64,000 bases of DNA from contig NZ_JBJHBQ010000001.1 of NCBI RefSeq assembly GCF_050485565.1, positions 124,001-188,000 on the forward strand, written 5' to 3'. This DNA is from Glycocaulis sp050485565. GTDB lineage: Bacteria; Pseudomonadota; Alphaproteobacteria; Caulobacterales; Maricaulaceae. Position 1 is the first letter of the stretch. The number at the start of each line of letters is the position of its first letter. A program made the translations under genes and the position numbers. This document shows, in pieces, positions 1 through 7,088 of the stretch. The notes below the pieces were generated by a model, which was not told the origin of the DNA, did not search any database, and saw only the letters and a program-made list of their open reading frames with translations.

Positions 1-1191
1 GATCACTTCAGCGAGGAACGTGCCGGTGCCGGTGGCGGGATCGAGAATCTGGACGCGGTGCACATCGCGCTTCTCGGTTATCGCCTTGCCCTTCTTGTCG
101 GTCTGGCCGGTATCGAAATCGATCCTGATCTTCGAGGTGTCGGCAAGGCCGTCCGCCAGACCGAACTCGCTCTTCAATACCTCATCGACCGCACGCACGA
201 TGAAATTGACCACGGGCTCTGGCGTGTACCACACGCCTCTGGCCTTCCTCTTGGCCGGGTTATAGGCGGCCAGGAAGGTTTCGTAGAAATGCAGGAAGGG
301 GTCGTTCTGGCCGGTCAGCTTTCCGAAATCGGCCATGATTTCATTCAGGTTGCAGGCTAGGAAAATCTTCGTCAGATCATCAATGATCCACGCCAGCCGC
401 TTGTCCAGATCCGGCCCGGCGATATAGCCGAACAGGCGGCGCAGGAAGGGATTGGATTTCGGCAGCAGCTCCAGCGCCTCCTGCCGGCTGAACGTATCGA
501 GCGTCTGGTCATGCAGGCGCGCCGCGAAAAGCCCATAGGCAATCGTCTCGGCATAGATGTCGGCAAAATCGGCCGCCGTTATGTCGTGGATCAGATGCTC
601 CTGAAAGGCGCGGTATTGCGCGGTCAGGTCCGTATCGGCATTGCGCTCCAGATCAGCGACCAGCGCGTCGCCCATCTCATTCTTGATCAGCACGGCCTTG
701 GCCGCCATCAGCTCGGCAAGGCGTTTTGACGAGGTAATAGTGCGCGGCGTCTGCGCCACGAAATCCTTAAGCTGGGCTTCCAGCGCGTCAAACGCTAGCG
801 GCTTGGGCTGCAGACCCATCAGTATCTCGCCGATGGAGATGGAGCGGATCAGCTCGCCTTCACGGTAGAACTCGAAATCGAGGCCGTTCGTGTAGAGAAG
901 GTTCGGGAAGGCTTCGCGATAACGCTGCTTCTGCTCGACGCTGTAGCCTTTGAGGGCTTTCAGATCGATGCCGACATCTTTTGCCTCGCAATGACCCACC
1001 GGCACATCGCCGCGCATGAACACGAAGTCCGGCGCTCCGGCGGATACCTTTTTCGGCTCGTTGGTGACGCTGGTCCTGTCATCCAGCGCGCTGAACAGAT
1101 CATACAGCGCCGGGCGGTAGCTGTGCTCGGTCGCCTGCCCGCCTTTGAAAGTGGTGGCGATCTTTTCAAAATATCCGGCAATCACACTCAT
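1..1191 (-). CDS. Type ISP/IIG-like restriction-modification enzyme, N-terminal part (runs off left edge)
   Basis: The frame is open from an ATG at 1191 to the window edge, giving 397 residues with no stop. The N-terminus has the pattern FKGGQATEHSYRPAL seen at the start of fused restriction-methyltransferases. A PD-(D/E)xK-like nuclease signature follows: Pro54-Asp55, then Glu69-Ala-Lys71 (EAK). A helical region leads into WYTPEPVVNFIV (motif X of N6-adenine methyltransferases) near residue 330 and the SAM-binding motif I DPATGTGTF near the edge. The order nuclease, then methyltransferase, in one chain fits Type IIG or Type ISP enzymes; the target-recognition domain would lie outside the window. 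I see no helicase motifs between nuclease and methyltransferase, which argues against classical LlaGI-type ISP enzymes. The class is established knowledge; cleavage activity and target are unknown. Confidence 0.8.
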   Translation of the reverse strand, partial: MSVIAGYFEKIATTFKGGQATEHSYRPALYDLFSALDDRTSVTNEPKKVSAGAPDFVFMRGDVPVGHCEAKDVGIDLKALKGYSVEQKQRYREAFPNLLYTNGLDFEFYREGELIRSISIGEILMGLQPKPLAFDALEAQLKDFVAQTPRTITSSKRLAELMAAKAVLIKNEMGDALVADLERNADTDLTAQYRAFQEHLIHDITAADFADIYAETIAYGLFAARLHDQTLDTFSRQEALELLPKSNPFLRRLFGYIAGPDLDKRLAWIIDDLTKIFLACNLNEIMADFGKLTGQNDPFLHFYETFLAAYNPAKRKARGVWYTPEPVVNFIVRAVDEVLKSEFGLADGLADTSKIRIDFDTGQTDKKGKAITEKRDVHRVQILDPATGTGTFLAEVI

Positions 1192-1392
1192 GGCCCGCGC
1201 GTCTCTCCCCTGTTGCCACACGCTAGCCGTGTTGGGGCGGGAGGGGCAATTGCTCTGTGCTCCAGCCCTCCCCCCTCGTCATGCCCGCGCAGGCCGCGCG
1301 TCCGAGCTGCCTCACCCTGAGGAGCCGCCGAAGGCGGCGTCTCGAAGGGGCGAGGCGCGACGCACGAAAGTGCGGAGCATCACTAAAATCGT

Positions 1393-1418
1393 GGGTCCCC
1401 CGTCGGGGCGGGGGACCC
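1393..1418. repeat. Palindromic repeat unit (copy A)
   Basis: Perfect inverted repeat GGGTCCCCCG / CGGGGGACCC around a 6-base loop TCGGGG. It is related in inverted orientation to the unit at 1476-1501, with paired changes that keep the stem intact. Confidence 0.75.
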
Positions 1419-1475
1419 CGGTTGGAGAGATCAGAGGCGAAACTGGCAGATTATTCAGGAAGGCAACACAAGCCG

Positions 1476-1501
1476 GGGTCTCCCGCCCCGACGGGAGACC
1501 C
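1476..1501. repeat. Palindromic repeat unit (copy B, inverted relative to A)
   Basis: Perfect inverted repeat GGGTCTCCCG / CGGGAGACCC with loop CCCCGA. Its reverse complement matches the unit at 1393-1418 apart from one C-to-T change and its paired G-to-A change. Confidence 0.75.
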
Positions 1502-1612
1502 GGAAAATGCTTCAATAGTGCGCTAAGACTGGAAACATGGCTCACCCGCATGCGGGTGCTCCCGCAGGTCCCGGCTCTGCGCTGCGCTTGGCCGGGAGTT
1601 CAGCGAGACCCC

Positions 1613-2140
1613 CTACCCGAAATCGACCTCGTCTTCGGGGTTCTGGTTTTCCTTGTCGGTCGCGCGGCGGAAGGGGCCGGGATAGCGCGGATCGGTGCGC
1701 CGGCGGCGGTCGGGGCCGAAATAATTGCCCGACTTGATGAAGCGGCGCGGCCGCTCGATCAGCGCCACCATCCGGTTATAGAGATCGACCGGGCGTACGG
1801 GCTTGGCCAGATACTCGTTCACGCCCGCATTGATGGCTTCCATGATGCGGGTGCGGTCGGTATGGCCGGTGACCATGATGATAGGCAGGTATTTGTTCGG
1901 GCTGTCCGAGGCGGTGCGCACCAGCCGGGTGAATTCGAGCCCGTCCACATCGCCCAGCGCATAATCGACCAGCGCCACATCGGGGTTGGCAGAGCGCATG
2001 GATTCGAACGCATCCGCCGCGTCGCGCACTTCGATCACGGTGCGCACGCCAAACCCCTGCAGCACCTTGCGCAGGATGGTGGACATATGCGCGTTGTCCT
2101 CAACAATAAGGACCCGCACGCGTTCAAAGCTGCCTGACAT
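1613..2140 (-). CDS. Single-domain response regulator (CheY-like receiver with basic tail)
   Basis: This 175-residue protein is a stand-alone receiver domain. Visible landmarks are the acidic pair Glu14-Asp15 (VLIVEDN), phospho-acceptor Asp59 (ALVDYALG), the switch Thr91 (VTGH) and Lys113 (LAKPV). After residue 130 comes a tail with FGPDRRRRTDPRYPGPFRR and an acidic end; no DNA-binding or enzymatic output domain is seen. The start at 2140 (MSGSFERVRV) is chosen because it begins right before the receiver fold; an upstream in-frame start at 2236 would add 32 unconserved residues. The gene is divergent from uvrB, and no histidine kinase lies nearby, so it probably acts in a phosphorelay or by protein-protein contact. 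Proteins with this tail occur in related alphaproteobacteria, but the partner is not known from sequence. Confidence 0.85.
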   Translation of the reverse strand: MSGSFERVRVLIVEDNAHMSTILRKVLQGFGVRTVIEVRDAADAFESMRSANPDVALVDYALGDVDGLEFTRLVRTASDSPNKYLPIIMVTGHTDRTRIMEAINAGVNEYLAKPVRPVDLYNRMVALIERPRRFIKSGNYFGPDRRRRTDPRYPGPFRRATDKENQNPEDEVDFG

Positions 2141-2245
2141 GCCTGGCCCGCCGGATTCGCGACTGTAGAGGCCATTGTGCACCCGCAGCGTTAACCAAAA
2201 CTTGCGGCACTGGTGCAACAGCACCCTCGCTTTCACAGCCCTCGT

Positions 2246-2260
2246 GTTGCATATATGTTC
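2246..2260 (+). promoter_or_regulatory. Candidate LexA (SOS) box upstream of uvrB, one mismatch
   Basis: GTTG-N7-GTTC, one base off the alphaproteobacterial direct-repeat box GTTC-N7-GTTC. It ends 2 bp before the uvrB ATG at 2263, where a repressor would block transcription or initiation. uvrB is a classic SOS gene in many bacteria, which supports the reading; the mismatch weakens it. Confidence 0.4.
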
Positions 2261-2262
2261 TC

Positions 2263-4470
2263 ATGGTGAAACTGACCCGCGACGATACCGCCTATGCCCC
2301 GCCCGAAGAGGCACTGAGCCCTGCCGGGGTCTCCGATATGGGGCAGGCCGAATTTCTGCGCGATGCGGTGCCGGCCGGCATCCATGACGCGCTGAAACTG
2401 CCCGCCAACTGGACCCCGCACCGCCCCGAACGGCCCGACAAGTCTGATGGCGGGCGGACGTTCGAGGTGGTCAGCGAGTTTCAGCCCACCGGCGACCAGC
2501 CAGCCGCCATTGCCGAGCTGGTGGAGGGGCTTGAGGGACACGAGCGTGATCAGGTGCTGCTGGGCGTGACGGGTTCCGGCAAGACCTTCACCATGGCCAA
2601 GATCATCGAGGCGACGCAGCGCCCGGCCCTGATCCTGGCCCCCAACAAGACGCTCGCCGCGCAGCTTTACGGGGAGTTCAAGAGCTTCTTCCCGCACAAT
2701 GCGGTGGAGTATTTCGTCTCCTACTATGACTACTACCAGCCGGAAGCCTATGTGCCGCGCACCGACACCTATATCGAGAAAGAGTCCTCGATAAACGAGG
2801 CCATCGACCGGATGCGCCACGCCGCGACGCGGGCGATTCTGGAGCGCGATGACGTGATCATCGTGGCCTCGGTCTCTTGCATTTACGGCATCGGCTCGGT
2901 GGAGACCTACACCGCCATGGTGTTCGACCTGAAGGTCGGCGACACGTCAGATCCGCGCGAGATCATGCGCCAGCTCACCGCGCTGCAATACACGCGCAAC
3001 GACGCCGCCTTCACGCGCGGCACGTTCCGGGTGCGCGGCGATGTGCTGGAGATCTTCCCCGCCCACTATGACGCCAGAGCCTGGCGGATCAGCTTCTTTG
3101 GCGACGAGATCGAGAGCATTGCCGAGTTCGACACCCTCACCGGCAAGGCGGTGGCGGCGCTGGAAAAGGTGCGCGTCTACGCCAACTCCCACTATGTCAC
3201 CCCGCGCCCGACGCTCAATCAGGCGATTACCCATATCAAGGCGGAGCTGGCCGAGCGGCTGGAATGGATGGAGGCCAATAACAAGCTGCTCGAAGCCCAG
3301 CGCCTCGCCCAGCGCGTGCAGTTCGATATCGAGATGCTCGAAGCCACCGGCTCCTGCAACGGCATCGAGAACTATTCGCGTTACCTCACGGGCCGCAAGC
3401 CCGGCGAGCCGCCGCCCACCCTGTTTGAATACATTCCGGAGAACGCCCTCGTCTTCACCGATGAGAGCCATGTGACGATCCCGCAGCTCGGCGCGATGTA
3501 CAAGGGCGACTTCTCGCGCAAGCGCACGCTCGCCGAGCACGGCTTCCGCCTGCCCTCCTGCATGGATAACCGCCCCCTCAAATTCGAGGAATGGGAGGCG
3601 ATGCGCCCGCAGACCATCCACGTCTCGGCCACCCCCGGCAGCTGGGAGCTGGACAAGACCGGCGGCGTCTTCACCGAGCAGGTGATCCGCCCGACAGGGC
3701 TTATCGACCCGCCCGTGGAGGTGCGCCCGGTCGCCAGGGAAGGCTTCAGCCAGGTCGACGACATTATCGAGGAGGCCCGCAAGACGGCCGAGGCCGGCTA
3801 TCGCACCCTCATCACCACGCTCACCAAGCGCATGGCCGAAGACCTCACCGAATACATGCACGAGCAGGGCCTGAAAGTGCGCTACATGCACTCTGATGTG
3901 GACACGGTGGAGCGCATCGAGCTGATCCGCGATCTGCGCCTTGGCGTCTATGACGTGCTGGTGGGCATCAACCTCTTACGCGAGGGGCTGGACATCCCCG
4001 AATGCGGCCTTGTGGGCATTCTCGATGCCGACAAGGAGGGCTTCCTGCGCTCGGAGACGAGCCTCGTCCAGACAATCGGCCGCGCGGCGCGCAATGCCGA
4101 TGCGCGCGTCATCCTCTATGCCGACAGCGTGACCGGCTCGATGAAGCGCGCGATGGACGAGACGGAGCGCCGCCGCGCCAAGCAGATCGCCCATAACGAG
4201 GCGCACGGCATCACCCCGCGCACCATCGTGCGCGGCATTTCCGATGTGCTCGAAGGCGTGATGGAGAAGACGGCCGCCGGCAGAGGCGCGCGCAGCCGCC
4301 AGCGGGGCCAGGATCGCTTGACCGCCCGTGAGGAACAGGCAAAGTTCGAACCCAACAACCTGAAGGCGGTCATTGCCGACCTTGAAAAACGCATGCGCGA
4401 GGCCGCCGCCAATCTCGAATTCGAGGAAGCGGCAAGGCTACGGGACGAGATCAAGGCGCTGGGGGAATGA
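2263..4470 (+). CDS. uvrB: UvrABC excision repair helicase subunit UvrB
   Basis: UvrB is the damage-verifying, ATP-dependent subunit of nucleotide excision repair and loads UvrC at lesions. The 735-residue product has Walker A GVTGSGKT at 101-108, the beta-hairpin region YYDYYQPEAYVP, the DESH helicase motif, the motif VI region QTIGRAARN, and a C-terminal UVR domain (LEKRMREAAANLEFEEAARL) that binds UvrC. The family is usually about 670-700 residues; the extra length is a roughly 65-residue N-terminal extension before FEVVSEFQPTGDQP. The ATG at 2263 follows a candidate LexA site with no clear Shine-Dalgarno, so a leaderless start or an internal start (Met26 at 2338) is possible. Identity is very secure. 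Confidence 0.97.
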   Translation: MVKLTRDDTAYAPPEEALSPAGVSDMGQAEFLRDAVPAGIHDALKLPANWTPHRPERPDKSDGGRTFEVVSEFQPTGDQPAAIAELVEGLEGHERDQVLLGVTGSGKTFTMAKIIEATQRPALILAPNKTLAAQLYGEFKSFFPHNAVEYFVSYYDYYQPEAYVPRTDTYIEKESSINEAIDRMRHAATRAILERDDVIIVASVSCIYGIGSVETYTAMVFDLKVGDTSDPREIMRQLTALQYTRNDAAFTRGTFRVRGDVLEIFPAHYDARAWRISFFGDEIESIAEFDTLTGKAVAALEKVRVYANSHYVTPRPTLNQAITHIKAELAERLEWMEANNKLLEAQRLAQRVQFDIEMLEATGSCNGIENYSRYLTGRKPGEPPPTLFEYIPENALVFTDESHVTIPQLGAMYKGDFSRKRTLAEHGFRLPSCMDNRPLKFEEWEAMRPQTIHVSATPGSWELDKTGGVFTEQVIRPTGLIDPPVEVRPVAREGFSQVDDIIEEARKTAEAGYRTLITTLTKRMAEDLTEYMHEQGLKVRYMHSDVDTVERIELIRDLRLGVYDVLVGINLLREGLDIPECGLVGILDADKEGFLRSETSLVQTIGRAARNADARVILYADSVTGSMKRAMDETERRRAKQIAHNEAHGITPRTIVRGISDVLEGVMEKTAAGRGARSRQRGQDRLTAREEQAKFEPNNLKAVIADLEKRMREAAANLEFEEAARLRDEIKALGE

Positions 4471-4494
4471 TCCAGCCATCGCTGCCCTTTACAG

Positions 4495-4509
4495 GAACAT
4501 AAACGGAAC
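4495..4509 (+). promoter_or_regulatory. Perfect candidate LexA box (GAAC-N7-GAAC) upstream of the restriction operon
   Basis: GAAC-ATAAACG-GAAC is an exact match to the alphaproteobacterial LexA direct repeat, and the flanks extend it to GGAACATA repeated with an 11-bp period. It sits 25 bp after the uvrB stop and about 93 bp before the methyltransferase ATG. An 8-base motif can occur by chance roughly once in a window of this size, so only the intergenic location makes it notable. Confidence 0.45.
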
Positions 4510-4521
4510 ATATGGTGCTTT

Positions 4522-4569
4522 TCGTTAACGAATTCGTTTACCAGTAGGTAGACTCGTTAACTAATTCTG
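4522..4569 (+). promoter_or_regulatory. Repeated operator-like sites and candidate promoter of the restriction-modification operon
   Basis: TCGTTAACGAATTCG (4522-4536) is repeated as TCGTTAACTAATTCTG (4554-4569), a 32-bp offset close to three helical turns. The first copy includes a perfect 12-bp palindrome AACGAATTCGTT (4527-4538). A plausible promoter is TTAACG (4525-4530) with TAGACT (4549-4554), 18 bp apart. No C-protein gene is present, so autoregulation by the methyltransferase or a host regulator is inference. Confidence 0.4.
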
Positions 4570-4601
4570 TGATTCTCCTCTCCGAGAGGCGGGACGGCAC
4601 C

Positions 4602-5744
4602 ATGGCGAGCAAATATACGGCAATCGACTTGTTTTGCGGCGCGGGCGGCCTTTCTGAAGGGCTTCGCCAGGCGGGCTTCCATGTTCTAGCGGGCAACGAC
4701 TACGATGCCGCTGCCGGAGCGACCTTTGCTCACACCCACCGCGAGGCCAAATTTCTTCCGGGTGCGATTCAGGACATTGATGCGGAAGACTTTCTTCAAG
4801 CTGCAGGCTTGAAACGGGGTGAACTCGATTGCCTCGTAGGTGGTCCACCTTGCCAAGCGTTCAGCGTCTACAACCACAAACGTGGCATGCACGACGAACG
4901 GAGCCAGCTTTTTCATGAGTATCTAAGGCTCGTAGAGGGCCTTTATCCACGCTGGGTGGTCATGGAAAATGTCACAGGCATTCTGTCGGCTGGCAATGGC
5001 GCAGCCGTCGAAGCGATCACCGACGGCTTGAGGAAGCTTGGCTATAGCAACGTTGAATACCGGACACTCAAGGCTGAAGAGTATGGCGTTCCACAGGAGC
5101 GCCGCAGGGTGGTGTTTATCGCAAATCGCGTAGGTGCACCGATCGTTTGGCCTGAGCCGACGCACGGGCCGGGCAGGCTGCCGTTTAACACGATCAAGGA
5201 TGCAATTGGTGATCTGCCGCTACTCGAGAACGGCGAAGATCGAGGTGTGACAAACTACGCCGCAGAGCCATGCAGCCACTTTCAACATCTAGTGCGCGGT
5301 GGATCGAATGCGGTTCTCAACCACGCGGCCCCGCGCTTGTCGTCCATCAATATCGAACGGATGCGCCATATTCCGCCGGGCGGCAGCTGGCGCGACATTC
5401 CATTCGAGCTTTTGCCGAACGGAATGAAAAAGGCTCGCCGTTGCGACCACACCAAGCGGTACGGGCGAATGAAGTGGGATGGTCTCTCCTGCACCGTGCT
5501 CACCAAGTGCGACGTGCATTGGGGAGCTTACATCCACCCAGAGCAAAACCGTTCGATTAGTGTTCGAGAAGCGGCTCGGCTGCAGTCATTTCCTGACTGG
5601 TTCGAGTTCTTGGGTTCAAAAACCGAACAATATGTCCAGGTGGGCAACGCGGTTCCGCCCCTGCTGGGTCGCTGCATAGGCGAAGCGATTTTGAGAGCAG
5701 ATAGCATCTTCACACAACATGAGCGGCTTAGAATTTCAGCGTGA
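4602..5744 (+). CDS. DNA (cytosine-5) methyltransferase of a Type II system
   Basis: The enzyme would transfer a methyl group from SAM to C5 of cytosine in the recognition site of its partner nuclease. In the 380-residue product the order of motifs is canonical: motif I AIDLFCGAGGLSEG (residues 7-20), motif IV GGPPCQAFS with catalytic Cys84, motif VI MENVTG with Glu122, motif VIII QERRRV, a variable target-recognition segment of about 110 residues, motif IX SVREAARLQSFPDWF and motif X QVGNAVPPLLG. The ATG at 4602 is preferred to a GTG at 4569 because it follows GAGAGGCGGGA and starts just before motif I. It overlaps the next gene by 4 bp (GTGA), so translation is probably coupled. Base composition drifts lower in GC than the flanking uvrB. 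Confidence 0.95.
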   Translation: MASKYTAIDLFCGAGGLSEGLRQAGFHVLAGNDYDAAAGATFAHTHREAKFLPGAIQDIDAEDFLQAAGLKRGELDCLVGGPPCQAFSVYNHKRGMHDERSQLFHEYLRLVEGLYPRWVVMENVTGILSAGNGAAVEAITDGLRKLGYSNVEYRTLKAEEYGVPQERRRVVFIANRVGAPIVWPEPTHGPGRLPFNTIKDAIGDLPLLENGEDRGVTNYAAEPCSHFQHLVRGGSNAVLNHAAPRLSSINIERMRHIPPGGSWRDIPFELLPNGMKKARRCDHTKRYGRMKWDGLSCTVLTKCDVHWGAYIHPEQNRSISVREAARLQSFPDWFEFLGSKTEQYVQVGNAVPPLLGRCIGEAILRADSIFTQHERLRISA

Positions 5745-6556
5745 AGAAACCTGAAAGCCCCTTAAAGAGTGTCGCCGAGGTGCTTGGCGCTCCGCCAGAG
5801 TTAGGGATGTCTCTTCCCTCTGGGGTGACTTGTCCCTTTGCCGGCTCCGCCTGCATCAAGCGCGGCAAAAGCGATGAACAACCATATCCGGTGTGTTCGG
5901 TGTATCAGCGCGCCACTAACACGCCGATTGTGGTTTGCCCCAAACGCTTCAACGAAGTGGATATTATCGCCGACGTAGCGCGGCACGTATGGCCGAATAA
6001 AGACGTGGCACGGCTTAAATTAGCGCGCGAAATAAAAATGGACGACTTCGGTAACGTTGATTTTGTACTTTCTGAAATCATGGAAGACGGCGGTGTGAAC
6101 GACTTTGTTTGCATAGAACTGCAAGCAATTGACATAACAGGAACTGTTAGAGACGCGTACGACGCAATAATATCTGGACACGAAGAAATACCAAAGAAGA
6201 GCTTTGGTTTAAACTGGAAAAATGTATATAAGCGATATGTTTACCAGTTGATATCGAAAGGATTTTACAGTCACCACTGGGGAACGAAGATAGTTTCGGT
6301 GCTTCAACAAGATGTATATGACTATATAAAGTCTGATGCAAAATTTCCGACTACTAGTGATATTACCTCGGATCAGTCCAATGTAATATTTATGCCTTAC
6401 AAAATGATGTGGGACGGTGTGCGATACAAGTTAACACTTGGTGACGTCGAAGCTACGCACCACTCGAATTTGCAAGCGGCCATCTTGTATAAAACGCCGC
6501 CTGACAGGAAAAAGTTCGTGGCGCGAATTGAAGAGACGTTGCGACGACAGAATTAA
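5741..6556 (+). CDS. NotI-family Type II restriction endonuclease
   Basis: This 271-residue protein matches the architecture of NotI. Four cysteines in the right order, Cys31 (TCPF), Cys38 (ACIK), Cys52 (PVCSV) and Cys66 (VVCPKR), correspond to the NotI iron-binding Cys4 knot. A nuclease core follows with Asp107 (GNVDFVLSEI) and Glu126-Leu-Gln128 (CIELQ), the D...ExQ variant of the PD-(D/E)xK site in NotI. The segment WKNVYKRYVYQLI resembles the NotI NVFKR..YQMA helix. It starts with GTG inside the methyltransferase stop codon and is much richer in A+T than its neighbours (notably 6040-6500), a sign of recent transfer. NotI itself is 383 residues, so this is a compact member, and the recognition site cannot be read from sequence. 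Family assignment rests on motif memory, not a search. Confidence 0.85.
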   Translation: MKKPESPLKSVAEVLGAPPELGMSLPSGVTCPFAGSACIKRGKSDEQPYPVCSVYQRATNTPIVVCPKRFNEVDIIADVARHVWPNKDVARLKLAREIKMDDFGNVDFVLSEIMEDGGVNDFVCIELQAIDITGTVRDAYDAIISGHEEIPKKSFGLNWKNVYKRYVYQLISKGFYSHHWGTKIVSVLQQDVYDYIKSDAKFPTTSDITSDQSNVIFMPYKMMWDGVRYKLTLGDVEATHHSNLQAAILYKTPPDRKKFVARIEETLRRQN

Positions 6557-6557
6557 C

Positions 6558-7088
6558 TCACCCCACCCTGCGGTAAATCCCGTCAATCCGCACGTCGCCG
6601 TCCAGGATGTCGAGATAGGTTCGTATGACCTGTTCGAGCTGGTCAAGCGTTTCGATATCGCAAAAGCCTTCCGGGTCGCGAATGATGCCGGCGGCGGCGA
6701 GCTGTTCAGCCGAGAGGATATGGCAATCGGGCTGGTGATAGGTGGTCATGTCCGCATAGACGAAGAGCACGCCATAGGTGATGGCGTCCTGGCGCGGGAC
6801 TTGCGCGATATAGATATCGCCCGACAGCCGGCGCAGCCTGGCATTCTGGTGCGGGAAGTTTTCCACGTCCGAGCTATAGCGGCGCGAGAAGAAGCCGTAA
6901 TCGATACGCCCCTGCCACGTGACCCCGCCCCATTCCACGCCCTCTGTATCAAAGGGCGTATGGGTGTATTCGCCCGGCGGCATGGCGCGGGTCGCCTGGC
7001 GCGCGCCGATCAGCTCCACCTCGCTGGTAAAGCACCCCGCGAGCATCAGCGCGGGCGCGAGGAGGAGGAGCTGGGCGAGCCTCCTCAT
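6558..7088 (-). CDS. Predicted lipoprotein of unknown function
   Basis: The 176-residue product starts with a lipoprotein signal: MRRLAQLL, a hydrophobic stretch and lipobox LAGC with Cys19. The mature part has no motif I recognise; it is rich in aromatic and charged residues and has two further cysteines (PDCHIL and GFCDIE) that could pair. The gene starts inside the last codons of the aminopeptidase gene (4-bp overlap with the stop at 7085), so the two are likely co-transcribed. Its 3' end abuts the NotI-like gene (stop codons 1 bp apart, convergent). Probably anchored in the outer membrane, periplasmic face; function unknown. Confidence 0.75.
   Translation of the reverse strand: MRRLAQLLLLAPALMLAGCFTSEVELIGARQATRAMPPGEYTHTPFDTEGVEWGGVTWQGRIDYGFFSRRYSSDVENFPHQNARLRRLSGDIYIAQVPRQDAITYGVLFVYADMTTYHQPDCHILSAEQLAAAGIIRDPEGFCDIETLDQLEQVIRTYLDILDGDVRIDGIYRRVG

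Larger units (their letters stand above)
1192..1612. other. 421-bp intergenic stretch without a gene; dispersed repeats
   Basis: No credible coding frame is seen. The stretch is built from palindromic repeat units: a CTCACCCTGAGG...GTCTCGAAGG unit at about 1311-1355, two related hairpins at 1393-1418 and 1476-1501, an ACCCGCATGCGGGT palindrome near 1543, and a TCCCGGCTCTGCGCTGCGC-type unit near 1570-1598. Units resembling the first and last recur near 47621 and 45958. Confidence 0.7.

Noticed and set aside
1145..2137. Long plus-strand open frame over the left intergenic region and receiver gene
   Set aside because: Composition is that of an antisense shadow, and it crosses repeats; no protein family is recognised.
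4527..4569. CtrA binding site (TTAA-N7-TTAA) before the restriction operon
   Set aside because: The second half-site is GTTT, so the match is incomplete; the palindromic reading explains the sequence better.
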